The position numbers and the translations under genes are program-made. A stretch of 41,409 bases of DNA, taken from Pseudomonadota bacterium. Its GTDB lineage: Bacteria; Pseudomonadota; Gammaproteobacteria; Burkholderiales; Gallionellaceae. Position 1 is the stretch's first letter, and every line of letters starts with the position of its first letter. Under the pieces are notes generated by a model, which was not told the origin of the DNA, did not search any database, and worked only from the letters and a program-made list of their open reading frames with translations. The stretch is taken from contig JAJXTT010000002.1 of NCBI GenBank assembly GCA_021783525.1, forward strand, positions 1-41,409, written 5' to 3'. Positions 9,169-18,243 of this stretch are shown one piece after another.

Positions 9169-9322
9169 CTATACCCAGTACACAGTTGCGTTGAGGCCGG
9201 ATTTGTAGCCGATACGAAGACCTAGAAAGCGTTGCAAACCTTTTTGGTACGGCGGTGCGGTGACTGTGCGGCAGCCAGCGAGGCTGGAAACGAATACTTG
9301 ACGACCAGTTAAGGAGAGACAC

Positions 9323-10219
9323 ATGACCAAAGGTTTGCGACAGATTGCTTTCTACGGCAAGGGCGGTATCGGCAAGTCCACCACCTCCCAGAATACCCTG
9401 GCAGCGTTAGCCGAGCTGGGACAGAAGATTCTTATCGTTGGCTGCGACCCTAAGGCTGACTCCACGCGCCTGATCCTGCATGCGAAGGCGCAGGACACAA
9501 TCCTGAGTCTGGCTGCCGAGGCCGGCAGTGTCGAGGATTTGGAAATCGAGATGGTGATGAAGACCGGCTTCAAAAATATCCGTTGCGTGGAGTCTGGTGG
9601 GCCGGAACCGGGTGTGGGCTGCGCTGGCCGCGGCGTGATCACATCGATTAACTTCCTGGAAGAGAATGGTGCCTACGAGGGCATCGATTACGTATCTTAC
9701 GACGTGCTAGGCGACGTGGTGTGTGGCGGTTTCGCCATGCCAATTCGTGAGAACAAGGCGCAGGAAATTTACATCGTTATGTCCGGGGAAATGATGGCGA
9801 TGTATGCGGCCAACAATATCGCTAAGGGGATTCTCAAGTACGCCAACTCTGGTGGCGTGCGTCTGGGCGGCCTGGTGTGCAATGAGCGACAGACTGACAA
9901 GGAGCTGGAGCTAGCCGAATCGCTGGCGAAAAAGCTGAATACCACGTTGATCCACTTTGTGCCTCGAGACAACGTGGTTCAGCATGCCGAGTTGCGACGC
10001 ATGACGGTGCTGGAGTTCGCGCCGAACTCCAAGCAGGCCGAGGAATACCGGAAGTTGGCGACCAAGATTCACGCGAACGCAGGCAAGGGCACGATTCCCA
10101 CGCCTATAACGATGGATGAGTTGGAAGACCTGCTGATGGAGCACGGCATCATGAAGGCGGTGGACGAGTCCATCGTTGGCAAGACCGCGGCAGAACTGGC
10201 AGCTGAGGTGGCGGCATAG
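9323..10219 (+). CDS. nifH: Nitrogenase iron protein (dinitrogenase reductase)
   Basis: 298 residues. The homodimer binds one 4Fe-4S cluster and passes electrons to NifDK with ATP hydrolysis; it also takes part in FeMo-co synthesis. Visible: P-loop GKGGIGKST at 12-20, cluster ligands Cys100 (in GVGCAGRGV) and Cys134 (in DVVCGGFAMP), and Arg103, the residue ADP-ribosylated by DraT in organisms that have that switch. Ribosome site AAGGAGA precedes the ATG. First gene of the NifA/sigma54-driven operon. Length and motifs are normal for the family. Confidence 0.99.
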   Translation: MTKGLRQIAFYGKGGIGKSTTSQNTLAALAELGQKILIVGCDPKADSTRLILHAKAQDTILSLAAEAGSVEDLEIEMVMKTGFKNIRCVESGGPEPGVGCAGRGVITSINFLEENGAYEGIDYVSYDVLGDVVCGGFAMPIRENKAQEIYIVMSGEMMAMYAANNIAKGILKYANSGGVRLGGLVCNERQTDKELELAESLAKKLNTTLIHFVPRDNVVQHAELRRMTVLEFAPNSKQAEEYRKLATKIHANAGKGTIPTPITMDELEDLLMEHGIMKAVDESIVGKTAAELAAEVAA

Positions 10220-10232
10220 CAACCAGGACGGC

Positions 10233-10264
10233 ATTCCGCCGATGACAGGGACCACGGGCGGAAT
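10233..10264 (+). other. Stem-loop in the nifH-nifD spacer
   Basis: ATTCCGCC (10233-10240) pairs perfectly with GGCGGAAT (10257-10264) across a 16-base loop. No T-run follows, so it is not a simple terminator. A hairpin here could protect the nifH message or set the nifH:nifDK ratio, as is known for nifH in other diazotrophs; that role is inferred. Confidence 0.5.
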
Positions 10265-10366
10265 CCGGGAGGCAGCAAAGCGCGCTCTGCGCATTACAAG
10301 GCCGATCGGTGCGCAGGGCGCATTCGACACGAGAGCAATTCGAAACACGAGCAATTTGGAGGGAGC

Positions 10367-11818
10367 ATGAGCTTGGCAATCGAGAAAACTAAAGCACGCA
10401 ACAAAGAACTCATAGATGAGGTCCTGACGGCATATCCGGAAAAGACCGTGAAGAAGCGCGCCAAGCATCTCGCCACATTCGAGGACGGCAATCCGGATTG
10501 CAGCGTCAAGTCCAACATCAAGTCGGTGCCGGGCGTGATGACCATCCGCGGCTGCGCTTATGCCGGTTCCAAGGGTGTGGTCTGGGGGCCGATCAAGGAC
10601 ATGATTCACATCAGCCACGGCCCGGTGGGTTGCGGCCAGTACTCGTGGGGAGCACGCCGCAATTACTATATCGGCACCACCGGCATCGATACGTTCGTGA
10701 CCATGCAGTTCACCTCCGACTTTCAGGAGAAGGACATTGTGTTCGGCGGTGACAAAAAGCTTGCCAAGATCATCGACGAGATTGAAGCGCTGTTTCCGCT
10801 AAACAAGGGTATCTCGATCCAGTCGGAGTGTCCGATCGGCCTGATCGGTGACGATATCGAGGCGGTGTCCCGGAAAAAATCCAAGGAATACGATGGAAAA
10901 ACCATCGTGCCGGTGCGCTGCGAGGGGTTCCGCGGCGTGTCGCAGTCGCTTGGCCATCACATCGCCAACGACTCGATCCGGGATTGGGTGTTCGACAAGG
11001 CCGAGGACAAACACAAGGAATTCCAGAGCACGGCGTATGACGTCGCCATCATCGGCGACTACAACATCGGCGGTGACGCCTGGGCCTCGCGCATCCTGCT
11101 AGAGGAGATGGGTCTGCGCGTCATCGCCCAGTGGTCGGGCGACGGATCGATCGCCGAACTTGAGAACAGCCCAAAGGCCAAGCTCAACGTGCTGCACTGC
11201 TATCGTTCGATGAACTACATCTCTCGCCACATGGAAGAGAAGTACGGGATTCCCTGGGTGGAATACAACTTCTTCGGGCCGAGCAAGATCGAAGAGAGCC
11301 TGCGCAAGATCGCCAGCCACTTTGACGACAAGATCAAGGAGGGCGCGGAACGCGTCATCGCCAAGTACCGCGCAATCGTCGATGCCGTGATTGCCAAGTA
11401 CAAGCCGCGTCTTCAGGGCAAGACCGTGATGCTGTATGTCGGCGGCTTGCGGCCGCGCCATGTGATCGGCGCCTACGAGGACTTGGGCATGGAAATCGTC
11501 GGCACCGGCTACGAGTTCGGCCACAACGACGACTACCAGCGCACCACGCACTACGTGAAGGACGGCACGCTGATCTACGACGACGTCAACGGCCACGAGT
11601 TCGAGAAGTTCGTGGAAAAGATCCAGCCCGACTTGGTCGGCGCCGGCATCAAGGAGAAGTACGTGTTCCAGAAGATGGGCGTGCCGTTCCGCCAGATGCA
11701 CTCCTGGGACTACTCCGGACCGTACCACGGCTACGACGGCTTCGCGATATTCGCCCGCGACATGGACATGGCGATCAACAACCCGGTGTGGGGTATGACT
11801 AAGGCCCCTTGGAAGTAA
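10367..11818 (+). CDS. nifD: Nitrogenase MoFe protein alpha chain
   Basis: 483 residues. With NifK it forms the alpha2beta2 enzyme that reduces N2. P-cluster cysteines are visible at 63 (IRGCAYAG), 89 (GPVGCGQYSW) and 155 (SECPIG). FeMo-co is held by Cys278 (LHCYRSMNYI) and His445 (QMHSWDYSG), three residues off the Azotobacter numbering. The ATG at 10367 follows GGAGGGAGC. A 147-base spacer with a hairpin separates it from nifH; nifK begins 80 bases after its stop. Confidence 0.99.
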   Translation: MSLAIEKTKARNKELIDEVLTAYPEKTVKKRAKHLATFEDGNPDCSVKSNIKSVPGVMTIRGCAYAGSKGVVWGPIKDMIHISHGPVGCGQYSWGARRNYYIGTTGIDTFVTMQFTSDFQEKDIVFGGDKKLAKIIDEIEALFPLNKGISIQSECPIGLIGDDIEAVSRKKSKEYDGKTIVPVRCEGFRGVSQSLGHHIANDSIRDWVFDKAEDKHKEFQSTAYDVAIIGDYNIGGDAWASRILLEEMGLRVIAQWSGDGSIAELENSPKAKLNVLHCYRSMNYISRHMEEKYGIPWVEYNFFGPSKIEESLRKIASHFDDKIKEGAERVIAKYRAIVDAVIAKYKPRLQGKTVMLYVGGLRPRHVIGAYEDLGMEIVGTGYEFGHNDDYQRTTHYVKDGTLIYDDVNGHEFEKFVEKIQPDLVGAGIKEKYVFQKMGVPFRQMHSWDYSGPYHGYDGFAIFARDMDMAINNPVWGMTKAPWK

Positions 11819-11898
11819 ACGTGCAGGATGCGCCACACGTACCACCGACAAAAGGCGCGCAGAGCGCACGCAACGAAGCAGGCATCAGGAGCGGCAAC

Positions 11899-13437
11899 AT
11901 GAGCCAGAAATCTGACAACGTTCTCGACCACTTCAACCTGTTCCGTGGTCCGGAATACACCAACATGTTCGAGAACAAGAAAAAGAACTTCGAGTTCCCG
12001 CTTCCGGACGAAAAAGTCGAAGAGATGCGCGACTACACAAAGTCCTGGGAATACCGCACGAAGAACTTCGCGCGGGAAGCGCTGGTGGTGAACCCAGCCA
12101 AGGCGTGCCAGCCGCTTGGCGCGGTGTTCGTTGCGGTCGGATTCGAGGGCACGCTGCCATTCGTGCACGGTTCGCAGGGCTGCGTTGCGTACTACCGCAG
12201 TCACTTCAGCCGCCACTTCAAGGAGCCGACTTCGTGCGTGTCCTCGTCCATGACCGAAGACGCGGCGGTATTCGGCGGACTCAACAACATGATTGACGGA
12301 CTTGCCAACGCCTACAGTCTGTACAAGCCGAAAATGATCGCAGTGTCGACCACTTGTATGGCTGAAGTCATCGGTGACGACCTGAACGGCTTCATCCAGA
12401 ACGCCAAGGAGAAGGGCAGTGTGCCGGCGGGGTTCGACGTGCCCTACGCCCACACGCCAGCATTCGTCGGCAGCCATATCACTGGATACGACAATGGCCT
12501 AAAGGGAATTCTCGAGCATTTTTGGAAAGGCAAGGAACGCATCCCGAATGGCAAGGTCAACTTCATCGGGGGCTTCGATGGCTACACCGTCGGCAACCTG
12601 CGGGAAATCAAGCGCCTGTTCGGTATCATGGGCGTCGATGCCACCATCCTTGCTGATAACAGCGATGTCTGGGATACCCCCACCGACGGCCAGTTCCGTA
12701 TGTATGACGGTGGCACGACGCTCGAAGATGCCAGGGGCGCGCTGAACTCCAGGGCCACCATCTCGATGCAGGAGTTCTGCACTGAAAAGAGCCTTGCCTA
12801 CTGCGCCGAGAATGGCCAGGAAGTCGTGGCTTTCAATCACCCGGTGGGCGTAGCCGCCACTGACAGGTTTCTCATGGAGGTCGCGCGTCTCAGCGGCAGG
12901 CCGGTGCCGGCGGATCTGGAGAAGGAACGCGGCCGGTTGGTGGACGCGATTGCCGACTCCACTGCGCACATTCACGGCAAGAAGTTCGCTCTGTACGGTG
13001 ATCCGGACCTGACCCTCGGCCTGACTGCGTTCCTGCTGGAGTTGGGAGCTGAGCCCGTGCACATCCTTTCGACCAATGGTAACAACGATTGGGCGACTAA
13101 GGTGCAGGCGCTGCTCGACGGCTCGCCGTTCGGCAAAGGCTGCCACGTGTATGCCGGGAAGGACCTGTGGCACATGCGCTCACTGCTGTTCACCGAGCCC
13201 GTGGATTTCCTGATCGGCAATACCTATGGCAAATATCTGGAGCGCGATACTGGTACCCCGCTGATTCGTATTGGCTTCCCGATCTTCGACCGGCACCACA
13301 AGCACCGGTACCCCGTTTGGGGTTACCAGGGCGCGATGAACGTGCTGGTTACGATCCTGGACAAGATCTTCGACGAGATGGATAAGAATTCCATGGTTGC
13401 GGCGAAGAACGATTATAGCTACGACATAATTCGTTGA
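11899..13437 (+). CDS. nifK: Nitrogenase MoFe protein beta chain
   Basis: 512 residues from the ATG at 11899, which has AGGAG upstream; an open frame extends 5' to 11809 but lacks family similarity there. P-cluster cysteines fall at 70 (NPAKACQPLG), 95 (HGSQGCVAYY) and 153 (STTCMAEVIGDD), exactly the Azotobacter numbering, which supports the chosen start. The C-terminus (FPIFDRHHKHRYP, then a GYQGAMN stretch) is intact. Co-transcribed with nifHD. Confidence 0.99.
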   Translation: MSQKSDNVLDHFNLFRGPEYTNMFENKKKNFEFPLPDEKVEEMRDYTKSWEYRTKNFAREALVVNPAKACQPLGAVFVAVGFEGTLPFVHGSQGCVAYYRSHFSRHFKEPTSCVSSSMTEDAAVFGGLNNMIDGLANAYSLYKPKMIAVSTTCMAEVIGDDLNGFIQNAKEKGSVPAGFDVPYAHTPAFVGSHITGYDNGLKGILEHFWKGKERIPNGKVNFIGGFDGYTVGNLREIKRLFGIMGVDATILADNSDVWDTPTDGQFRMYDGGTTLEDARGALNSRATISMQEFCTEKSLAYCAENGQEVVAFNHPVGVAATDRFLMEVARLSGRPVPADLEKERGRLVDAIADSTAHIHGKKFALYGDPDLTLGLTAFLLELGAEPVHILSTNGNNDWATKVQALLDGSPFGKGCHVYAGKDLWHMRSLLFTEPVDFLIGNTYGKYLERDTGTPLIRIGFPIFDRHHKHRYPVWGYQGAMNVLVTILDKIFDEMDKNSMVAAKNDYSYDIIR

Positions 13438-13483
13438 GCGCAGCCGGCAGGCGAAGAATATCGTTGGCCGAGGAGAACCGGGT

Positions 13484-13840
13484 ATGGGAACTGTCACTTT
13501 TCTAACGATGTCGCTGCCGAGGGCGATTATTGTAAGCATTGCGGGGCACAATCGGAGCACATTGCTGAGCTTGGCACGACGTCACGGAGCGCCGTTGCGC
13601 TGCCGTCGCCGGCGGCAGGGCTGCGGAAGGCGCACAAGTTGCGCAGTCAAGGTTGCAGCCGTGCGCCCGGCGCGCAAGTCCGTGGTGTGTCTGGACAGCA
13701 ATGAGCGCGAGACACTTCGGCGCGCCGGAAAGCTGACGGCCGCCCAGTACCGGGCGCGGACATGGGTGACGCGGTCGCCATACTGGCGGCTGGCTTGCCG
13801 CTATGTGCCTGGTGGCGACGACGTCTGGGTGGGGTTCTGA
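13484..13840 (+). CDS. Possible small nif-operon gene of unknown function (118 residues)
   Basis: The only candidate gene in the 425-base gap between nifK and nifE. The ATG at 13484 has GAGGAG eight bases upstream, and the stop lies 22 bases before nifE. The product is very rich in Arg and Cys in the middle (RCRRRRQGCGRR), which looks non-coding, but its end (SNERETLRRAGKLTAAQYRA, then SPYWRLACRYVPGG) reads like a real protein. No family recognised. Could be a decayed accessory gene. Confidence 0.35.
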   Translation: MGTVTFLTMSLPRAIIVSIAGHNRSTLLSLARRHGAPLRCRRRRQGCGRRTSCAVKVAAVRPARKSVVCLDSNERETLRRAGKLTAAQYRARTWVTRSPYWRLACRYVPGGDDVWVGF

Positions 13841-13862
13841 GCGCGTAACCGCGAGGCGATCC

Positions 13863-15251
13863 ATGAGCACGTTGTCGAACGAGGTCCAGGAAATCTTCAG
13901 CGAACCCGGGTGCGACAAGAACCGGGGCAAGTCGCAGAAGGAGCGCAAGGAGGGCTGCGCCAAGCGGTTGCAGCCCGGGGCGGCGGCCGGCGGATGCGCA
14001 TTCGACGGTGCCAAGATTGCATTACAGCCGATCACCGACGTGGCACACCTGGTGCATGGCCCGATCGGCTGCGAGGGCAATTCCTGGGATAACCGGCATG
14101 CCGCATCATCCGGCTCGCATCTGTACCGCACCGGATTCACCACGGACATCACCGAAATGGATGTGGTGTACGGTGGAGAAAAGCGCCTATTTCGATCGAT
14201 CCGAGAAGTGATTGAAAAATACAATCCGCCGGCGGTGTTCGTCTACCAGACCTGCGTCACCGCCATGATCGGCGATGACGTAGAGGCGGTGTGCAAGGCC
14301 GCGGCCACCAAGTTTGGTAAGCCAGTGATCCCGGTCAACACGCCTGGTTTCGTCGGCGCCAAAAACCTCGGTAACAAGCTTGGTGGCGAAGCACTGCTCG
14401 ATTATGTAATTGGCACCGAAGAACCGGAAATCACCACCCCCTATGACATCAATATCATCGGCGAATACAACTTGGTCGGAGAACTGTGGCAGGTGAAGCC
14501 GCTGCTTGATGAGCTAGGTATCCGTATCCTCGCCTGCTTAAGCGGAGATGCCAAGTATCACGAGGTCGCCTCGTCACACCGGGCGCGCGCGGCGATGATG
14601 GTCTGCTCCAAGGCAATGATCAACATCGCGCGCAAGATGGAGGAGCGTTACGAGATTCCGTTCTTCGAGGGATCGTTCTACGGGGTGTCCGACATGAGCG
14701 ACAGCCTGCGGCAGATTGCGGGCCTGCTGGTGCAACGCGGTGCTCCCGAGGAATTGCTTGAACGTACCGAGGCTTTGATCCGGCGCGAGGAAGCGCATGT
14801 CTGGGGGCGTCTGCAATCCTACCAGCAGCGCCTCTCCGGAAAGCGCGTGCTTCTGATCACCGGCGGGGTGAAATCATGGTCGGTGGTGGCGGCACTGCAG
14901 GAAGTCGGTATGGTGATTGTCGGCACCAGCGTCAAGAAGTCCTCGAAAGAGGACAAAGAACGCATCAAGGAACTTATGGGCGAGGATGCGCACATGATCG
15001 AGGATATGACCCCGCGCGAGATGTACAGAATGCTCAAGGACGCACATGCGGACATCATGCTGTCGGGTGGGCGCTCGCAGTTCGTGGCGCTCAAGGCCAA
15101 GATGCCCTGGCTCGACATCAACCAGGAGCGCCACCACGCTTATGCCGGCTACGAGGGGATGGTGGCGCTGGTCGAGCAGATCGACCGCGCGCTGTACAAC
15201 CCGATCTGGGAGCAAGTAAGGCGTCCCGCTCCCTGGGATTTGCAAACGTAA
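13863..15251 (+). CDS. nifE: FeMo-cofactor assembly scaffold NifE
   Basis: 462 residues from ATG 13863 (MSTLSNEVQEIF; GAGG upstream); the frame is open further 5' but without similarity. NifE pairs with NifN to receive the NifB-cofactor and convert it to FeMo-co with Mo and homocitrate. The NifD-like fold is evident: GGCAFDGAKIALQPITDV, GPIGCEGNSWDNR, TCVTAMIGDDVEAVC and ISEYNLVGELW-type IIGEYNLVGE. The cysteines aligned with the P-cluster ligands of NifD are kept. Followed by nifN. Confidence 0.98.
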   Translation: MSTLSNEVQEIFSEPGCDKNRGKSQKERKEGCAKRLQPGAAAGGCAFDGAKIALQPITDVAHLVHGPIGCEGNSWDNRHAASSGSHLYRTGFTTDITEMDVVYGGEKRLFRSIREVIEKYNPPAVFVYQTCVTAMIGDDVEAVCKAAATKFGKPVIPVNTPGFVGAKNLGNKLGGEALLDYVIGTEEPEITTPYDINIIGEYNLVGELWQVKPLLDELGIRILACLSGDAKYHEVASSHRARAAMMVCSKAMINIARKMEERYEIPFFEGSFYGVSDMSDSLRQIAGLLVQRGAPEELLERTEALIRREEAHVWGRLQSYQQRLSGKRVLLITGGVKSWSVVAALQEVGMVIVGTSVKKSSKEDKERIKELMGEDAHMIEDMTPREMYRMLKDAHADIMLSGGRSQFVALKAKMPWLDINQERHHAYAGYEGMVALVEQIDRALYNPIWEQVRRPAPWDLQT

Positions 15252-15335
15252 GGGGTGCTGTGTGCGTCATCGACCGCTTCGGTGGGCTCGGAGCACCCTG
15301 CAACCGACAATGCTATGAGGATATTGGGTAGCAAT

Positions 15336-16697
15336 ATGGCAGCTGTCACACGCTCCAGGAAGTCCTGCACCGTCAACCCGCTCAAGATGAGCCAGCCGAT
15401 TGGCGGCGCGCTGGCGTTCCTCGGGCTCAATCACTGCATGCCTGTGCTGCACGGTTCACAGGGGTGTACCGCTTTCGGGCTGGTATTGCTCGTGCGTCAT
15501 TTCCGTGAAGCGATCCCGCTGCAGACCACGGCCATGAGCGAGGCCACGACCATCATGGGTGGAATGGAGAACATCGAGCAGGCGATCCTCAATATATTCA
15601 ATCGCGCCAAGCCGGAAATTATCGGAATTTGTTCCACCGGACTGACCGAAACCAAGGGCGATGACGTGGACGGATACCTGAAGCTGATCCGTGCGCGTCA
15701 CCCTGAGCTGGAGAGCGTCGCGATCGTGTACGTGTCTACGCCAGACTACAAAGAGGCCTTTCAGGACGGCTGGAGCAAGACCGTGGCGCGCATTGTGGAA
15801 CAGCTGACGGAGCCGACCGCCACGAAGCTCGCGAACCGGATCAATATTCTGCCTGGAAATCATCTGATGCCGGGTGACATCGAGGAACTGCGCGAAATCG
15901 TCGAGTCCTTCGGGTTCGATCCGATTGTGCTGCCCGACCTGTCCGGTTCTCTGGATGGTCATGTGCCGGATGATTTCAGTCCGACGACTCTGGGCGGAAC
16001 GGCCCTTAATGACATCCGCGGATGCGGCGCCTCGCGTCTCACCATCGCGGTCGGAGAGCAGATGCGCGCGGCCTGCGAGGTGCTGCAGGCTAAAACCGAC
16101 GTGCCCTACGAACTGTTCGATCGTCTCACCGGGCTGGAGGTCAATGATCGACTGATGGGGCTGCTGGCGCAGCTCAGCGGCCGGCCAGTGCCTAGCAAGT
16201 ACCGCCGCCAGCGTAGCCAGCTGGTGGATGCGATGCTCGACGGACACTTCTTTTTCGGCGGCAAAAAAATCGCCATTGGCGCCGAACCGGACCTGCTGTG
16301 GGGCATCGGCTCCTGGTTGGCGGAGATGGGCGCCGAGATTTCCGCTGCAGTTACGACCACCGATTCGCCATTGCTCGAAAAGCTGCCGGTGGAGGAGGTA
16401 GTGATTGGCGACCTCGAGGACCTTGAAATGCGCGCTGTTGGCTGCGACCTGCTTATCACCCATGCGCATGGTCGCCAGATGGCTGAGCGGCTGGACCTGC
16501 CGTTTGTGCGCATGGGGTTGCCGACTTTCGACCGGCTCGGCGCTGCCCACCAGCTCACAATCGGGTACCGCGGGACGCGCGACCTAGTTTTCGAAATTGG
16601 CAACGTGTTTCTGGCTAATTCCCCCGACCACACGCCCGATACCCGGGCGCGGGTCGAACGCGAAATCGATGTCCGTACGCCGGCTACAGCTCATTAG
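15336..16697 (+). CDS. nifN: FeMo-cofactor assembly scaffold NifN
   Basis: 453 residues from the ATG at 15336, nine codons before NPLKMSQPIGGALAFLG, where NifN proteins normally begin; frame-open ATGs at 15315 and further upstream are less likely. Partner of NifE, homologous to NifK. It keeps LHGSQGCTAFGLVLLVRHF and ICSTGLTETKGDDVDGYL. The ribosome site is weak, so translation may depend on nifE. Length is typical. Confidence 0.96.
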   Translation: MAAVTRSRKSCTVNPLKMSQPIGGALAFLGLNHCMPVLHGSQGCTAFGLVLLVRHFREAIPLQTTAMSEATTIMGGMENIEQAILNIFNRAKPEIIGICSTGLTETKGDDVDGYLKLIRARHPELESVAIVYVSTPDYKEAFQDGWSKTVARIVEQLTEPTATKLANRINILPGNHLMPGDIEELREIVESFGFDPIVLPDLSGSLDGHVPDDFSPTTLGGTALNDIRGCGASRLTIAVGEQMRAACEVLQAKTDVPYELFDRLTGLEVNDRLMGLLAQLSGRPVPSKYRRQRSQLVDAMLDGHFFFGGKKIAIGAEPDLLWGIGSWLAEMGAEISAAVTTTDSPLLEKLPVEEVVIGDLEDLEMRAVGCDLLITHAHGRQMAERLDLPFVRMGLPTFDRLGAAHQLTIGYRGTRDLVFEIGNVFLANSPDHTPDTRARVEREIDVRTPATAH

Positions 16698-16728
16698 CGG
16701 CGCAACTGGAGTTGATAGAGGAGGGCGT

Positions 16729-17139
16729 ATGAAAGTCGCATTTGCCACCCAGGACCTTAAGCGCGTGGACGCGCACTTCGGCTGGGCCAAAAACATCGCT
16801 GTCTATGAGGTTACACCGACGGATCATTATTTCCTCGAGGCCGTGCAATTTGACGGCAATCTCGAGGAGGACGGCAACGAGGACAAACTCGCTCCCAAGA
16901 TCGAGGCCATCAGGGATTGCGCGATCCTGTATGTGGCCGCGATCGGCGGTTCGGGCGCAGCGCGGGTCGTGGCCAACAGGATTCACCCGATCAAGGTTGC
17001 GGAGCCGGAGACGATCGCCGGAATCCTGGATAGGTTGCAAACTGTGCTCAAGGGGACCCCGCCACCGTGGTTACGCAAGGTCATGATGAAAGGGCAGGCG
17101 AGACAATTTGATTTCGACGACGAAGCGCAAAATGTCTGA
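16729..17139 (+). CDS. nifX: NifX, carrier of FeMo-co precursors
   Basis: 136 residues starting MKVAFATQDLKRVDAHFG; AGAGGAGG lies just upstream of ATG 16729. NifX binds NifB-cofactor and VK-cluster and passes them to NifEN. The DAHFGWAKNIAVYEV and FLEAVQF parts are family hallmarks, as is YVAAIGGSGAARVV. The same fold is found at the C-terminus of NifB in this cluster. Its stop overlaps the next gene's ATG by eight bases. Confidence 0.97.
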   Translation: MKVAFATQDLKRVDAHFGWAKNIAVYEVTPTDHYFLEAVQFDGNLEEDGNEDKLAPKIEAIRDCAILYVAAIGGSGAARVVANRIHPIKVAEPETIAGILDRLQTVLKGTPPPWLRKVMMKGQARQFDFDDEAQNV

Positions 17140-17611
17140 AGCAATAGCCACAGGAGTGAGCGCGACGACCGATCCGGCACAGTCTCGGTTCGTGAAGGAG
17201 CTGATCAAGCAATGGCGCGCGCAGGACGCGTACGGTTCCTGGGATGGCAAGAGTGACGTTGAACTGCTGGCGCCGTATATCCTGACAAAGGAGCAGCGCC
17301 GCGAGTTACCAGTCATGGGTGATCCCGATCCGGAAACCCTATGGCGGTTGGAGTTGTTCTACAACGCCGTCGGGCTCGCCATCGAGCGTGCTACCGATGT
17401 CATGGTGGCGCCTATGATCAAGATGCATCACGAGGGATTCGGACGGCTGGTGCTTATTGCCGGGCGGCTGATCGTGATCAACAGGAACCTGCGCGACGTG
17501 CACCGCTTCGGCTTTGAAAGTATGGAAAAGCTCGCCTCTGAAGGCGAAAAACACGTGGTCGCCGGGATTGAGATGGTGAACAAGTACCCGGACGTGGCCA
17601 GATATGGTTGA
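17132..17611 (+). CDS. NifX-associated nitrogen fixation protein (DUF269)
   Basis: 159 residues from ATG 17132 (MSEAIATGVSATTD), overlapping the nifX stop. The family sits almost always directly after nifX; its exact job is unknown, though it is tied to FeMo-co synthesis by context. Visible family segments: FVKELIKQWRAQDAYGSWDG, YNAVGLAIERATDVMVAPM, and HEGFGRLVLIAGRL. No metal-binding cysteines. Complete. Confidence 0.93.
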   Translation: MSEAIATGVSATTDPAQSRFVKELIKQWRAQDAYGSWDGKSDVELLAPYILTKEQRRELPVMGDPDPETLWRLELFYNAVGLAIERATDVMVAPMIKMHHEGFGRLVLIAGRLIVINRNLRDVHRFGFESMEKLASEGEKHVVAGIEMVNKYPDVARYG

Positions 17612-17701
17612 GGTGAATAAATTCCGTTGAGGAAGCCCCTGCGAATTTCGCGATCGGTCACTCGGATTGCACAACCTCGGAGGCTTTGAACAAAGGAGCA
17701 T

Positions 17702-17917
17702 ATGGAACAGCAAAGCATATCCGTCGATGTAGAAGCATTAAAGAAAGACATCAAGAAGCTCAATGCGCAGGCCACCAACCTCAAGATGAACCTGCACGAT
17801 CTGGCCGAGGATCTTCCGAGCGGCTGGGAAAGGATCCCGGAGGCCGCCGCGCAGGTCTATGAGGCCTACAGGAACCTTAGCAAGATGCGATCGCGCCTGG
17901 CGGCAATTGGTGGCTGA
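17702..17917 (+). CDS. CCE_0567-type small nif protein (DUF683)
   Basis: 71 residues; AAAGGAG precedes the ATG. The chain (VEALKKDIKKLNAQATNLKM, then LHDLAEDLPSGWERIPEAA) matches the small helical protein regularly found between the NifX-associated gene and the nif ferredoxin. The family forms a coiled-coil hairpin of unknown function. Stop lies four bases before the ferredoxin start. Confidence 0.88.
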   Translation: MEQQSISVDVEALKKDIKKLNAQATNLKMNLHDLAEDLPSGWERIPEAAAQVYEAYRNLSKMRSRLAAIGG

Positions 17918-17921
17918 GCGC

Positions 17922-18242
17922 ATGCGCTACGTAACCGTCACCCTGAGACCGAGCGGGCGCGACTGGACGCCGCGCTTCGTTCAGGAAATCAACGACAAGA
18001 AGTGCATCGGCTGTGGCCGGTGCTTTCGTGTGTGCGGGCGCGATGTACTGCAGCTGGTCGGCATTGACGAGAACGGCGAGCGGCTGGTGCTGGCAGTGGG
18101 CGAGGATGAGGACGAGGACGGAGAATACGAGAAGAAAGTGATGACCGTAGCACACCCCGAGAACTGCATCGGCTGCGAAGCCTGCGCACGCATCTGCCCG
18201 AAGAAGTGCTACACGCACGTACCGCAGGTGGCTGGAGATTAA
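17922..18242 (+). CDS. fdxB: nif-specific ferredoxin (FdxB/ferredoxin III type), two 4Fe-4S clusters
   Basis: 106 residues from ATG 17922. Two cluster motifs are visible: CIGCGRCFRVCGR near the start and CIGCEACARICPKKC near the end, separated by an acidic insert (GEDEDEDGE) typical of this nif ferredoxin. Likely an electron carrier for nitrogenase or for FeMo-co assembly. Lies between the CCE_0567-type gene and nifQ, one base from the latter. Confidence 0.93.
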   Translation: MRYVTVTLRPSGRDWTPRFVQEINDKKCIGCGRCFRVCGRDVLQLVGIDENGERLVLAVGEDEDEDGEYEKKVMTVAHPENCIGCEACARICPKKCYTHVPQVAGD

Positions 18243-18243
18243 C

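Noticed and set aside
13441..13690. A frame following the nifK stop with a Cys-x-x-Cys stretch (GDYCKHCGAQSEHIAELG), like a small zinc ribbon.
   Set aside because: No start codon in that frame after the nifK stop, and no ribosome site; the competing frame at 13484 has both.
13783..13798. TGGCGG-N5-TTGCC upstream of nifE, a possible sigma54 promoter.
   Set aside because: Several mismatches to TGGCAC and no TGT-N10-ACA site upstream; the nifH promoter is enough to explain nifE expression.
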